Source: JAENVT01 sp031412355
GTDB taxonomy: Bacteria; Actinomycetota; Acidimicrobiia; Acidimicrobiales; Ilumatobacteraceae
Assembly: GCA_031412355.1 (NCBI GenBank)
Contig: JANOCR010000130.1
Coordinates: 1 to 20,121, forward strand
DNA length: 20,121 nucleotides
Reading direction: 5' to 3'
Of this stretch, positions 1-8,125 are shown in pieces. Each line of letters starts with the position of its first letter. The stretch's first letter is position 1. The position numbers and the translations under genes were made by a program. The notes below the pieces were generated by a model that saw only the letters and a list, made by a program, of their open reading frames with translations, searched no databases and had not been told where the DNA came from.

Positions 1-78
1 TCGCGCCCGAGCGTCGTCGCCCCATCCCCCGGCTGTCCGCGCGGCGAGCTCACCCAGAGAGCGTTCGAGGTCGATCAC
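1..78 (-). CDS. Start of an unidentified protein downstream of the sigma factor (partial)
   Basis: Only the first 26 codons are inside the window. The frame opens with GTG at 78-76, which overlaps the TGA of the sigma factor gene (77-75) as GTGA, the typical sign of translational coupling. The visible peptide begins (M)IDLERSLGELAARTA and has no stop to the window edge. Genes placed directly after ECF sigma factors are often anti-sigma factors or proteins of the same regulon, but 26 residues are too few to assign a family. That role is inferred from position only. Confidence 0.55.
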   Translation of the reverse strand, partial: MIDLERSLGELAARTAGGWGDDARAR

Positions 79-629
79 TGCTGCTCCATCTCGGTCCGTA
101 GACGGGCCAAGGCACGAGCAGTTCTCGATTTCACCGTGCCGACTGCAACTCCCGCGGCACGTGCTGTTTCCGCCTCCGACAATCCGGCGAAGTAGCGGTA
201 CGCCAGGACCTGCCGGTCACGCACACCCATGCGACCGAGCGCCAACCCCAAACTGCGTGCATCGTCAGCATCGAGGGCGCTGGTCTCCGGATCCGTCGTC
301 GCCGCAACGACCCACGAGCCGTAGCGCTCGTCGCGAAGTCGCCGGCGATCGCGCCCACGCAGATGGTTCTTCGCCTCATTGGCGACAATTCGCAGCATCC
401 ACGATCGAACCATCGACGGATCAGCCAACTTCGGCAACGATCCATGAGCTTTCACAAAGGCCTCCTGGGCAATGTCTGCGGCGTCGACGGTCGAATCACA
501 GATCACGGTTGCCAGTCGAAGCGCAGCCTTCTGATGCCGGCCGACGAGCGCTCCGAAGGCAGCGTCGTCGCCTGCGCGTGCGCGGACAACGAGGTCGGTG
601 TCAGAGGGATCGCTTTGATCTGTGGTCAT
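75..629 (-). CDS. ECF-type RNA polymerase sigma factor (sigma-70 family)
   Basis: This 184-residue protein should bind core RNA polymerase and direct it to alternative promoters. Region 2 spans about residues 20-92. It contains the D-A-A-D-I-A-Q-E-A-F segment (49-58) that matches the core-binding helix of the family, and then the -10 recognition helix ending in NEAKNHLRG. Region 4 (about 130-178) carries a helix-turn-helix ending in GTVKSRTARALARLR, the usual -35 recognition signature. The length suits an ECF factor with only sigma2 and sigma4. I chose ATG 629 because the family homology starts soon after it. An in-frame ATG at 680 would add 17 residues unlike the family. The gene is divergent from the lipoprotein gene and overlaps the next minus-strand gene by 4 nt, so an anti-sigma partner may follow. 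The target regulon is not visible. Confidence 0.9.
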   Translation of the reverse strand: MTTDQSDPSDTDLVVRARAGDDAAFGALVGRHQKAALRLATVICDSTVDAADIAQEAFVKAHGSLPKLADPSMVRSWMLRIVANEAKNHLRGRDRRRLRDERYGSWVVAATTDPETSALDADDARSLGLALGRMGVRDRQVLAYRYFAGLSEAETARAAGVAVGTVKSRTARALARLRTEMEQQ

Positions 630-650
630 GGTCGACGAGTTGCCTGTCCT

Positions 651-665
651 GACACCTCCGGTGTC
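651..665. promoter_or_regulatory. Perfect inverted repeat in the divergent sigma/lipoprotein intergenic region
   Basis: GACACC-TCC-GGTGTC is a perfect 6-bp dyad with a 3-bp centre. It lies between the divergent starts at 629 and 698, 21 nt upstream of the chosen sigma start. It could be an operator for a dimeric regulator or a hairpin in the sigma factor leader; on the minus strand the loop side reads GGAGG. A function is not shown by sequence alone. It falls inside coding sequence if the sigma gene really starts at 680. Confidence 0.35.
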
Positions 666-697
666 GGCGAGGTTCCACATGCCACAATCGGGACACT

Positions 698-1471
698 ATG
701 CGCCGGGCCCTCATCGTGATCGCCGTGATGCTGCTGCCTGCCTGCCGTGTCGATACCACGATCGACATCTCCATGAGCGAGGACGGCAGTGGCCAGATCA
801 CGGTCACGGCGGTCGCCGACGCAGACGTGGTCAACCAGGCGCCTGGACTTGCCGATGATCTGCGGTTCGACGACGCCGGAGCTGCAGGTTGGACGGTCAC
901 GGGTCCCACCGCTGCAACCGATGGAGGCCTGCGGGTGGAGCTTGCCCACGACTTCGCCAACCCCGAGGAAGCAACGGCGCTGCTGCAGTCGATCAACGGT
1001 TCCGGGGGGCCGCTGCACGGAGTCGCCTTGGCTCGCGCCGTCGACGAGGGTGGAACGACCGTCTCGCTGACCGGTTCGCTGCGAATCGACGGATTGGCTG
1101 CATTCGCTGACCCCGACGTGCTCGCCGCAATCGGGGCCACGCCCTACGCCGAAGAGGTGGCCGCCGCAAGCATCAGCCCGACGCAGGCCGTCGGCGTCAC
1201 GGTGCGAGCCGGCCTCACGGGCAAGATCAACTCGGCCACGGGCACGGTCACCGACGGCAGCGTGTCGTGGGTCGTGCCACTCGACGGCTCGCAACTCGAC
1301 CTGGCGACCACCGCCGTCGACAATCACGGCACCGCAAAGATCTGGGGAGTCGCCTCCAGCGCGGCGTTGATCGCCCTGGCCGCGTGGTGCGTACTTGCGG
1401 CCGTGTTCATCGCCTGGGTCGTGCGGCAACGCCGCCGGCGCCTGCATCACCGCAGCTCACGCGTCGTGTAA
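698..1471 (+). CDS. LppM-like (DUF3153-type) membrane-anchored lipoprotein
   Basis: This 257-residue protein begins with a lipoprotein signal peptide: two arginines, a hydrophobic stretch, and a lipobox ending L-P-A-C with the cysteine at residue 16. The lipidated N-terminus should sit on the outer face of the membrane. The middle (about 17-210) is a beta-rich extracytoplasmic domain that starts CRVDTTIDISMSEDGSG, the pattern of LppM-family proteins of actinomycetes. A single transmembrane helix follows at about 216-242, then an arginine-rich cytoplasmic tail (RQRRRR). The combination of lipobox, domain and C-terminal anchor fits LppM, known in mycobacteria as a surface-associated protein without an assigned biochemical activity. 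The gene diverges from the sigma factor and ends 26 nt before radA. No clear Shine-Dalgarno sequence precedes the ATG. The family call is from memory of the pattern. Confidence 0.75.
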   Translation: MRRALIVIAVMLLPACRVDTTIDISMSEDGSGQITVTAVADADVVNQAPGLADDLRFDDAGAAGWTVTGPTAATDGGLRVELAHDFANPEEATALLQSINGSGGPLHGVALARAVDEGGTTVSLTGSLRIDGLAAFADPDVLAAIGATPYAEEVAAASISPTQAVGVTVRAGLTGKINSATGTVTDGSVSWVVPLDGSQLDLATTAVDNHGTAKIWGVASSAALIALAAWCVLAAVFIAWVVRQRRRRLHHRSSRVV

Positions 1472-1482
1472 CACCCTTTCTA

Positions 1483-1488
1483 TAGGGT
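1483..1488 (+). promoter_or_regulatory. Candidate -10 box (TAGGGT) for radA
   Basis: TAGGGT fits the actinobacterial TAnnnT -10 consensus and ends 9 nt before the radA ATG, so the transcript would have a leader of only 2-4 nt. The same bases form the right arm of a short dyad, ACCCT-N6-AGGGT (1473-1488). No strong -35 is seen. No Shine-Dalgarno sequence lies at proper spacing, which agrees with leaderless initiation. Confidence 0.35.
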
Positions 1489-1497
1489 CCAACCATC

Positions 1498-2871
1498 ATG
1501 TCGAAGCTCCGCCTCGTCTACCGCTGCACCGCCTGCGCCGCCTCATACCCCCAATGGGCGGGCCGGTGCCCGTCGTGCGAGGCATGGAACTCCCTGGTCG
1601 AAGATGTCGAAGGCCCCGATCCCGACGTCGCCATGCTCATTGCCGCCACCTCTACCGCGACTGCTACCGCCATGCCGATCGCCGAAGTCGACACGCTTGT
1701 CAGTGGCCCGCAGTCGACCGGCATCGACGAACTCGATCGTGTGCTCGGCGGCGGCCTCGTCCCCGGTGCCGTCTCATTGCTCGGCGGCGAGCCAGGCATC
1801 GGCAAGAGCACTTTGCTCCTGCAGCTCGCTGCTGCCTGGCCCACCCGCACGCTGTACGTCAGTGGCGAAGAGAGCCCGCAACAGGTCCGGCTCCGCGCCG
1901 AACGGCTCGGCGCACTCAGACCCAACCTGTGGCTGCTGTCCGAGACGTCGTTGCCGCACATCCTCGCCGCACTCGACACCGTGCAACCACAGCTTGTCAT
2001 CATCGACAGCATCCAGTCCGTCGCAGACCCCGACCTCGGCTCGGCACCCGGCAGTGTCGTGCAGGTGCGTGGGTGCACGCACCGCCTGGTGGGCGAGGCC
2101 AAACGACGCGGCATTCCCATGGTGTTGGTTGGGCACGTCACCAAAGACGGCGCGCTCGCCGGGCCGCGCGTGCTCGAACACGTCGTCGACACGGTTCTCA
2201 GCTTCGAGGGCGACCGACACCACGCACTTCGGCTGCTGCGCGCCGTGAAACACCGATTCGGCTCGACCAACGAACTCGGCGTGTTCGAAATGGTCGAGCG
2301 CGGGCTGGTGGGGGTGCCCGACGCCAGCAGTTTGTTCCTCACCGATCGACGCACCGGGGTTGCCGGCTCGGCGGTCACACCCACGCTCGAAGGGCATCGA
2401 CCGTTGTTGGTCGAGGTACAGGCATTGACCAACAGGGTCACCTCCGGCGTGCCCCCTCGGCGCAGCGCACAGGGTCTCGATCCTGGCCGCCTGGCGCTGC
2501 TGCTTGCCGTGCTCGAGCGACGGGCTCGGCTACCGATGGCCCAACACGAAGTGTTCGCGTCTGCGGTCGGAGGGGTGCGACTGACCGAACCGGGCAGTGA
2601 TCTGCCGATGTGCCTAGCCATCGTCAGTGCGTTGGGCGATCAACCACTTCCGCCCGATGTCATCTCTTTCGGTGAGGTCGGGCTGGCCGGCGAACTGCGC
2701 CAGGTCGTGCATGCATCACGCCGCCTCGCCGAAGCGGCTCGCCTCGGCTTCACGAGAGCCATCGTGCCGGCCAATTCCGCCAACGGGGTCGACGGCATTT
2801 CACTGATCCGCGTGTCGACGCTTGCCGAGGCGTTGCGAGCCGTGGGATTGCACGACGTCCGCGGCAAGTAG
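1498..2871 (+). CDS. radA: DNA repair protein RadA (RecA-like branch-migration ATPase)
   Basis: RadA helps process recombination intermediates by driving branch migration alongside RecA. The 457-residue length is standard. An N-terminal C4 zinc finger uses Cys10, Cys13, Cys24 and Cys27. The RecA-like core has the Walker A motif GGEPGIGKST (about 96-105) and the Walker B region LVIIDSIQS. The C-terminal domain (about 290-450) is the Lon-protease-like fold, with the ending VGGVRLTEPGSDLPMCLAIVSA typical of RadA. One oddity: the diagnostic RadA motif KNRFG reads KHRFG here (residues 251-255, codon CAC at 2251), while the following GSTNELGVFEM context is normal. The disA start lies 9 nt downstream of the stop, an arrangement also known from other bacteria where RadA and DisA interact. 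The start is the only ATG that leaves an intact zinc finger. Confidence 0.97.
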   Translation: MSKLRLVYRCTACAASYPQWAGRCPSCEAWNSLVEDVEGPDPDVAMLIAATSTATATAMPIAEVDTLVSGPQSTGIDELDRVLGGGLVPGAVSLLGGEPGIGKSTLLLQLAAAWPTRTLYVSGEESPQQVRLRAERLGALRPNLWLLSETSLPHILAALDTVQPQLVIIDSIQSVADPDLGSAPGSVVQVRGCTHRLVGEAKRRGIPMVLVGHVTKDGALAGPRVLEHVVDTVLSFEGDRHHALRLLRAVKHRFGSTNELGVFEMVERGLVGVPDASSLFLTDRRTGVAGSAVTPTLEGHRPLLVEVQALTNRVTSGVPPRRSAQGLDPGRLALLLAVLERRARLPMAQHEVFASAVGGVRLTEPGSDLPMCLAIVSALGDQPLPPDVISFGEVGLAGELRQVVHASRRLAEAARLGFTRAIVPANSANGVDGISLIRVSTLAEALRAVGLHDVRGK

Positions 2872-2874
2872 AAT
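2869..2874 (+). promoter_or_regulatory. Candidate internal -10 box (TAGAAT) for disA
   Basis: TAGAAT overlaps the radA stop codon and ends 6 nt before the disA ATG at 2881. That would put transcription start at, or one base from, the A of the ATG (a leaderless mRNA). TTGCAC at 2848-2853 is a poor -35 with a short 15-nt spacer. No Shine-Dalgarno sequence separates the two genes. If real, disA could be expressed independently of radA. Confidence 0.35.
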
Positions 2875-2880
2875 CCCTCT

Positions 2881-3873
2881 ATGACGAGCCCCGGGCCTCC
2901 CACCGACGCCCTGCACGAGGCACTGGCCCTGGTTGCACCGGGCACCCCGCTCCGTGACGGGATCGAGCGCATCGTTCGTGCCAAGACCGGCGCGCTGCTC
3001 ATTCTCGGCGACGGGCCCGATGTATTGGCGATCTGCAGCGGCGGGTTCCTGCTCGACGCCCCCTTCAGCCCACAGCGCCTCAGCGAACTGGCCAAGATGG
3101 ACGGCGCGATCATCCTTGGGGCATACGGTCAACGGCTGGCCAGGGCAAACGTGCATCTAGTCCCCGACCCCACCGTGCCGACCACCGAAACCGGTACCCG
3201 TCACCGCACCGCCGAGCGCGTCGCTCGCTCGATCCCCGTACCGGTCGTCAGTGTCAGCGAGGAGATGGGTGTCATCAGCGTCTACGCCGGCGGCATGCGG
3301 CACCAGCTGCAAGACATCAGCCGCCTGCTCGATCGTGCCAATCAGGCGTTGCAGACGCTCGAGCGGTACAAGGCGCGCCTCGACGACACATTGGAGAATC
3401 TCACTGCACTCGAACTGGAAGATGTCGCTACCATCCGCGATGTCGCCTCGGTCGTGCAGCGCGGCGAGATGGTCCGGCGCATCTCCGCCGAGATCGAAAC
3501 CATGATCGTCGAGCTGGGCGTCGATGCGCGATTGCTGCGCCTCCAGGTCGACGAAGTCAACGGCGAGATCAATCACGAGCTCGAGCTGGTGCTGGCCGAC
3601 TACCCGCGGATCGCCAACAACTGGGCCGGGCACGGCCTCGACGGCGACTCGCCGGCATCGCCGCGCGGGCTGCGTCTGCTGACGCGGGTCCCGCGAATCA
3701 CACCACAACTCGCCAACTCGATCGTCGACCACTTCGGCGACCTCGCCAAGTTGCAGCGTGCCACGCCCGCCGAGATTGCCGAGGTCGAAGGCATGGACGC
3801 GTCGCTGGCCACTGCTGTGCGGGAAACCCTTGATCGGATAACCGAATCGAGCATCCTCGACCAGTACGCGTGA
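2881..3873 (+). CDS. disA: DNA integrity scanning diadenylate cyclase DisA
   Basis: DisA makes cyclic di-AMP from two ATP and pauses at branched DNA, linking genome integrity to second-messenger level. At 330 residues it is slightly shorter than Bacillus DisA. The diadenylate cyclase domain (about 10-145) has both catalytic signatures: D-G-A at residues 74-76 and GTRHRTAER at 105-113. A helical spine follows (about 150-260), then a RuvA-like helix-hairpin-helix DNA-binding end (about 270-330, including TPAEIAEVEGMD). All motifs needed for activity are present. It follows radA by 9 nt, consistent with their known functional partnership. No c-di-AMP phosphodiesterase is in the window. The gene converges with the MBL-fold gene with a single base between the stop codons, so no terminator fits. 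Confidence 0.97.
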   Translation: MTSPGPPTDALHEALALVAPGTPLRDGIERIVRAKTGALLILGDGPDVLAICSGGFLLDAPFSPQRLSELAKMDGAIILGAYGQRLARANVHLVPDPTVPTTETGTRHRTAERVARSIPVPVVSVSEEMGVISVYAGGMRHQLQDISRLLDRANQALQTLERYKARLDDTLENLTALELEDVATIRDVASVVQRGEMVRRISAEIETMIVELGVDARLLRLQVDEVNGEINHELELVLADYPRIANNWAGHGLDGDSPASPRGLRLLTRVPRITPQLANSIVDHFGDLAKLQRATPAEIAEVEGMDASLATAVRETLDRITESSILDQYA

Positions 3874-3874
3874 C

Positions 3875-4798
3875 TTAGTTCGGTACGTACGTCGCTGACT
3901 TTCCGGCACCCTCGACGGTGACCACGCCGTCCTCCACGAGCTTCGTCAGGTGGGACAGAACACTTCGTGCTGCGGCCTTGTGCAGTTCTTCGCGCACGTC
4001 GGCGTACATCGACCTCACCATCTGCTCGATCGTGGTGACACCGGACCGGACCGCTGCAACGACCTGCGCCTCGCGTTGGAGCCGATGTTCGAGAAAGGCG
4101 TGCAGGAAAGGCTTCGGCGCCGTGACCGGCGCGCCGTGGGTCGGCCACAGAGAGATGTCGTCTCGCCCCATCACCTTGCGCAATGAGTCGATGTAGGCAC
4201 GCATGTCGCCGTCGGGAGGAGACACCACCGTGGTGCTCCATCCCATGATGTGATCGCCGGTGAACAGCGCCCGTTCCTCGTCGAGCGCGTAGCACATGTG
4301 ATTCGAGGTGTGCCCCGGCGTGTGCACCGCGCGCATCGTCCAACCGACACCCATCGCCGCCACCTCACCGTCGCCGACGCGCACATCGGGTTCGAAATCA
4401 GTGTCGGTGGTCTCCTCCAGCGTCACGCCATCCTCGATCGCCTCTTCGAGTTCGGAGTCGGTGTCGAGGCTGCCGTGCGGACCGAACGCAATCGTGGGGG
4501 CACCGGTCTCGTCGCGCAGCCACGCAGCAAGCGGCGAGTGATCGGAGTGGCAGTGAGTGACCAGGATGGCCCGCACGCGGGTTCCGTCGAGCGCCGCGGC
4601 CAGCGCATCGCGGTGCTCGTCGAGCATCGGGCCGGGGTCGATGACTGCGACGTCGCCGCGGCCGACGATGTACGTACCGGTGCCTAGGTAGGTGTACTTC
4701 GACGGGTTGTTGGCGATCACGCGGCGAACCAGCGGCGAGACCGGCACAGCCGCGCCGTAGCGCGGTTCATCGAGAGTGACGAACGGGATCGCGGTCAT
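3875..4798 (-). CDS. MBL-fold metallohydrolase with C-terminal winged helix (LACTB2-like)
   Basis: This 307-residue protein has the metal-binding signature THCHSDH (His82, His84, Asp86, His87), then HTPGHT (His159), Asp182 in the TGDH motif, and a final histidine in WPTHGAP (His221). These are the ligands for two zinc ions in metallo-beta-lactamase-fold hydrolases. The C-terminal 80 residues form a predicted winged helix (TIEQMVRSMYADV... SHLTKLVEDGVV), the architecture of the LACTB2/glyoxalase-II-like subgroup, in which human LACTB2 is an endoribonuclease. The substrate cannot be read from the sequence; RNA or a thioester are both possible, and there is no reason to call it an antibiotic beta-lactamase. 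It is the last gene of the minus-strand run, 9 nt after the asparaginase stop. Confidence 0.88.
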   Translation of the reverse strand: MTAIPFVTLDEPRYGAAVPVSPLVRRVIANNPSKYTYLGTGTYIVGRGDVAVIDPGPMLDEHRDALAAALDGTRVRAILVTHCHSDHSPLAAWLRDETGAPTIAFGPHGSLDTDSELEEAIEDGVTLEETTDTDFEPDVRVGDGEVAAMGVGWTMRAVHTPGHTSNHMCYALDEERALFTGDHIMGWSTTVVSPPDGDMRAYIDSLRKVMGRDDISLWPTHGAPVTAPKPFLHAFLEHRLQREAQVVAAVRSGVTTIEQMVRSMYADVREELHKAAARSVLSHLTKLVEDGVVTVEGAGKSATYVPN

Positions 4799-4807
4799 CG
4801 CGTCACC

Positions 4808-5767
4808 TTACGGCGCGATAGCTCGCACTTCTCCCACGTGTTGGCCATGACCCGAGATGTACTCGGTGACAAATGGGGCGACGACCGAAGTGTCGACGCC
4901 GATGGCGTGCAGCGCGGCGAGCATCACGGTCGGTCGCGCCCGATTGCTGCCATCGGCAATCTTCACCGCCACGGCGCGGCCATCCGGCATCGCCGCGGCA
5001 AACACACCATCGGCACCGTCTTTGGCCATCAACCCCGGAACGTGGCGCATGAAGTGGGTGACGTCGCGGTTTCGTCCGCCCACCATCTCGGGATGCGTTG
5101 TCATGGCGTGATACACGGCCTCGCCGGCGGTGCCCGCGGCGCTCGTTGCGACAACGCTGAACGCACGTGCCAAGCCGACGAGTGAGATCACGTGGGCCGG
5201 TGACCCACAACCGTCGACACCGATGTGACTGTGCTGTTCGGCTGCCAGTTCGTCGATGGTGTCGGTGATGTGGCGCTGCAACGGATGCTCGGGCAACAGG
5301 TACGCGGCGTCCACAGGCCAGTCGTTCAACGCGCTCGTGACCACCATGCCGCCGTGTTTGCCGCTGCAGTTCATCTGCAATGCGGTGCGGCCGCCTCCGG
5401 CGCGCAGCACCTCCTCGGCAGCAGCTTCATCCAGGGGCAGGTCGGCGGTGTTGGCCAACGCCCGTTCGTCGAAGCCGGCTGTCGCCAGGATTCGTCGCGC
5501 TGCTTCGAGATGCATCGGGGTGCCGTCGTGGCTGGCGCACACCAGCGCCAGGAGATCCGGGGGAAGCCGCAGTCCGGCACGAACCATTGCCACCGCTTGC
5601 ATCGGCTTGGTCGACGATCGCGGGTAGATCGCCGTCGTCGGGTCTCCGACGACGAATGCCACCTCTCCGGTCGACGACAACCCGACCACGGCACCGAAGT
5701 GCACCGACTCGTCGCATCCACTTCGCCGTGTGATGGCAACCGGGACGAATGCTTCAGGGACTGCCAT
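4808..5767 (-). CDS. L-asparaginase II family protein (Rhizobium etli ReAII type)
   Basis: This 319-residue protein belongs to the asparaginase II family (PF06089-type), unrelated to the E. coli type I/II enzymes and predicted to hydrolyse L-asparagine to aspartate and ammonia in the cytoplasm. All residues highlighted in the R. etli enzyme have counterparts. These are the Ser51-x-x-Lys54 pair in PRSSTKP, Ser79 in CASHDG, the zinc-site Cys134 and Lys137 in MNCSGKHGG, and Cys187 in GVDGCGSP. No signal peptide is seen. The ATG at 5767 lies inside the end of the upstream membrane protein gene (14-nt overlap), which suggests coupled translation. The next gene starts 9 nt after its stop. No ammonia or asparagine transporter is nearby, so its pathway context is thin. 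Confidence 0.92.
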   Translation of the reverse strand: MAVPEAFVPVAITRRSGCDESVHFGAVVGLSSTGEVAFVVGDPTTAIYPRSSTKPMQAVAMVRAGLRLPPDLLALVCASHDGTPMHLEAARRILATAGFDERALANTADLPLDEAAAEEVLRAGGGRTALQMNCSGKHGGMVVTSALNDWPVDAAYLLPEHPLQRHITDTIDELAAEQHSHIGVDGCGSPAHVISLVGLARAFSVVATSAAGTAGEAVYHAMTTHPEMVGGRNRDVTHFMRHVPGLMAKDGADGVFAAAMPDGRAVAVKIADGSNRARPTVMLAALHAIGVDTSVVAPFVTEYISGHGQHVGEVRAIAP

Positions 5768-6914
5768 CGGGGACGCCTGGCTCGGCCTTGCTGCGCCGCG
5801 ACAGGCGCGGCAAATGCCTGCCAGGCTGCAGGCTCGTGAGTGGGCTGTCGATCACCTCGTGGCGTTCGCCGACATTGCTCAGCACGGCCTGGGCCATTGC
5901 CGCGGCCGGTATGGCCAGCACTGCGCCGACCGCGCCCAGCACCGCCCCGCCGGCAACAGCCGAGCCGAAGGCAATCGCCGGGTGCAGATCCATCGTGCGC
6001 GCCGTGACGCGAGGCAACAGGAAGTAGTTCTCGACCTGCTGATAGACGATCACGAAGATCAGGATGACGAGCGCTTTTGGTGGCGAGTCGACGAACTGCA
6101 CCAGCACGGGCAGCGCACCTGCGATGTACGTGCCGACCACCGGTAGGAACTGGCTGATCAGACCGACCCACAACGCCATCGCCACCGGCGCCTGGATGCC
6201 GATCGCCTGGAAAAGCACCCAGTGGGAGAACCCCGACAACCCAGCGAGCAATGCCCGGGAGTAGATGTAGCCGCCGGTCTTGTCGATAGCCAGCTCCCAC
6301 CCATCGAGCACACGTCGCTGCCGGTCGGGCCGAAGCCTGCGACAGATCACGCGGCGTAGCTTCGGCCCATCGGCCACGAGGTAGAACGTGAACAGAAGTA
6401 CCGATAATCCTTTGACGACTACACCAAGCGCGGTGACCGAGAGATCGACGACCTTGCCCTGCTGGCTGCGGATGAATCGTTGCACGGCGCCGTTCTCGTC
6501 GTTGATCGAATCGATGACCTGCGAGGCGTTGATGTTGGCGTCGAAGTTGTTGTTGATGAAGTCAACGGTGCGGTTGACGTACTTCTCGGAGTCGCCCAGC
6601 AGCGTCGCGATCTGTTGGCCGACCAGCGTGCCGATCGCCACGACGAACACCAAGAACCCGAAGAAAACACTGACGAGGATCACGGCAGTTGCGGAGCCGC
6701 GCCGCCACCCTCGTGCCGCCAATCGATTGACACCTGGCTCGATCGCCAGCGACAGGAAGAGCGATACCAGCAGCAGCACGGACAGCGCCGACAGGCTCGT
6801 CCACACCGATCGGGTGACGATCGACAGGATGTAGCCGAGCCAGAAGATGCCCACGGCTTTCCAGACCCAGCGCGGCATCTGCTCGGACGCGGACAAGGGC
6901 TCGGAGTCGCTCAT
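5754..6914 (-). CDS. AI-2E family transporter (putative permease)
   Basis: This 386-residue integral membrane protein has about eight hydrophobic helices in the layout of the AI-2E family (PF01594): two N-terminal helices (about 17-57) and one at about 73-97. A soluble segment of ~55 residues follows (GDSEKYVNRTVDFINNN...), then a helix with FTFYLVADG, and a helix-rich C-terminal half with FLPVVGTYIAG and LLPRVTARTMDLHPA, both typical family motifs. A basic cytoplasmic tail ends the protein. Members export or exchange diverse small solutes or ions; the AI-2 link does not hold for most of them. I chose ATG 6914, giving a TGATG junction with the upstream gene. A TTG one codon earlier (6917) would give a 4-nt overlap. 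Confidence 0.9.
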   Translation of the reverse strand: MSDSEPLSASEQMPRWVWKAVGIFWLGYILSIVTRSVWTSLSALSVLLLVSLFLSLAIEPGVNRLAARGWRRGSATAVILVSVFFGFLVFVVAIGTLVGQQIATLLGDSEKYVNRTVDFINNNFDANINASQVIDSINDENGAVQRFIRSQQGKVVDLSVTALGVVVKGLSVLLFTFYLVADGPKLRRVICRRLRPDRQRRVLDGWELAIDKTGGYIYSRALLAGLSGFSHWVLFQAIGIQAPVAMALWVGLISQFLPVVGTYIAGALPVLVQFVDSPPKALVILIFVIVYQQVENYFLLPRVTARTMDLHPAIAFGSAVAGGAVLGAVGAVLAIPAAAMAQAVLSNVGERHEVIDSPLTSLQPGRHLPRLSRRSKAEPGVPDGSP

Positions 6915-8119
6915 CAACGCCGAGCGTAGTGACCCACCGCGCCGCGCAGGGTGGAGGCCAGATCCCCACGCTGCATCACGTCGACCTCATCGAGCCCCAG
7001 CCAACCGGCCATCGCGATCAACTCCGGGGCCAGGTCGTCGGCCAATGGCCCGGCCGGCACGCCCGGTTCGAGGTACGAGCCCTGCACCATCAACGCGCCG
7101 CGCTGACGATCGGCCTTCAGGTCGACCCGCCCGACGACGCTGTCGCCCCACAGGATCGGCAACACGTAGTAGCCGTAGATCCGCTTGGGCTGGGGCGTGT
7201 AGATCTCGATGCGGTAGTGAAAGCCGAACAGCCGATGTGCTCGATCGCGATTCCACACCACGGGGTCGAACGGGCTCAGCAACGCGCATGCGCTGATGCG
7301 CCGCGGGATGCGCGCTTCGTGGTGGACGTACGCCGGTTGGGTCCATCCGTCCACCTGAACCTCGCGCAACGTGCCTTCCTCGACGAGTTCGCCGAGCAAC
7401 GATTTGCAGGGTTGATTCGGCTGGCGGTGGTAGTCGGTGAGATCGGTGAACGTGCCGACACCATGGTGGCGCGCCGCGAGTTCGAGCAGCTGCTTGCGCG
7501 CCTCGAGCTCGGGTACGGCCGGCCGGGCGAGCACGGCGGCGGGGATCACCCGTTCGGTGAGATCGTAGATGCGGGCAAAGTCTCCCTGGCGTCGCGTGAC
7601 GGTGACCCGCCCTGTCCAGAAGAGGTGTTCGAGAGCGACTTTGGCGTCGTCCCAATCCCACCACGTGCCCTTCTTGCCGACGCGCTCCGACAGGTCACCA
7701 GAGGCGACCGGGCCGTCGGCTTCGATCCGGCGGTACACCTCGTCGGTGTAGCCGGGGCGGCGTTCGTCGAGCGTGAAGAAGCGCGCCCACTTGTGCTGGC
7801 CCGTCATCTTCCAGCGGTGAAGGTGGTAGTGGGCCATGTCGACGTGCGAAGCCTCGTGCACCCAGTACTCGAACACCTCGCCGCTCTTGGTCGCGTCGGG
7901 AATCATGTTGCGCGGATGCGGGCCCAACCGCGCGAACAGCGGCAGCTCCTGGCTTCGCACCAAGACGTTGACCGAGTCGATCTGGATCAAGCCCATTCGG
8001 TCGAGTACGCGCCGGAAATGTCGGCGATCAACGCGGCCGGTCGGGCGCGGATCACCAAAACCCTGCGCGGCGAGCGAAATGCGGCGCGCCGCGGCCAGCG
8101 AGATCTTCTCGGCGGCCAC
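6914..8119 (-). CDS. YcaQ/AlkZ-like winged-helix DNA glycosylase (DUF1006, HTH_42)
   Basis: This 401-residue protein matches the YcaQ family (PF06224). E. coli YcaQ is a DNA glycosylase that unhooks interstrand crosslinks, and the antibiotic producer protein AlkZ is a relative. The catalytic Q-hydrophobic-D motif of the YcaQ branch is visible as Q46-I-D48 in GLIQIDSVNVLVRSQELP. Other family hallmarks are the EYWVHEASH segment, the winged helix around DLTERVIP, and the LLSPFDPVVWNRDRAHRLFGF block with IYGYYVLPILWGD. It starts with GTG, 6 nt after the stop of the cyclophilin gene, and its stop overlaps the next start by one base, so it is mid-operon. A role in alkylation or crosslink repair is inferred from family and motif. 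Confidence 0.88.
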   Translation of the reverse strand: MAAEKISLAAARRISLAAQGFGDPRPTGRVDRRHFRRVLDRMGLIQIDSVNVLVRSQELPLFARLGPHPRNMIPDATKSGEVFEYWVHEASHVDMAHYHLHRWKMTGQHKWARFFTLDERRPGYTDEVYRRIEADGPVASGDLSERVGKKGTWWDWDDAKVALEHLFWTGRVTVTRRQGDFARIYDLTERVIPAAVLARPAVPELEARKQLLELAARHHGVGTFTDLTDYHRQPNQPCKSLLGELVEEGTLREVQVDGWTQPAYVHHEARIPRRISACALLSPFDPVVWNRDRAHRLFGFHYRIEIYTPQPKRIYGYYVLPILWGDSVVGRVDLKADRQRGALMVQGSYLEPGVPAGPLADDLAPELIAMAGWLGLDEVDVMQRGDLASTLRGAVGHYARR

Positions 8120-8125
8120 CGTGGC

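Noticed and set aside
3875..4798. MBL-fold protein as an antibiotic-resistance beta-lactamase
   Set aside because: It lacks a signal peptide and carries a C-terminal winged helix typical of the LACTB2-like group.
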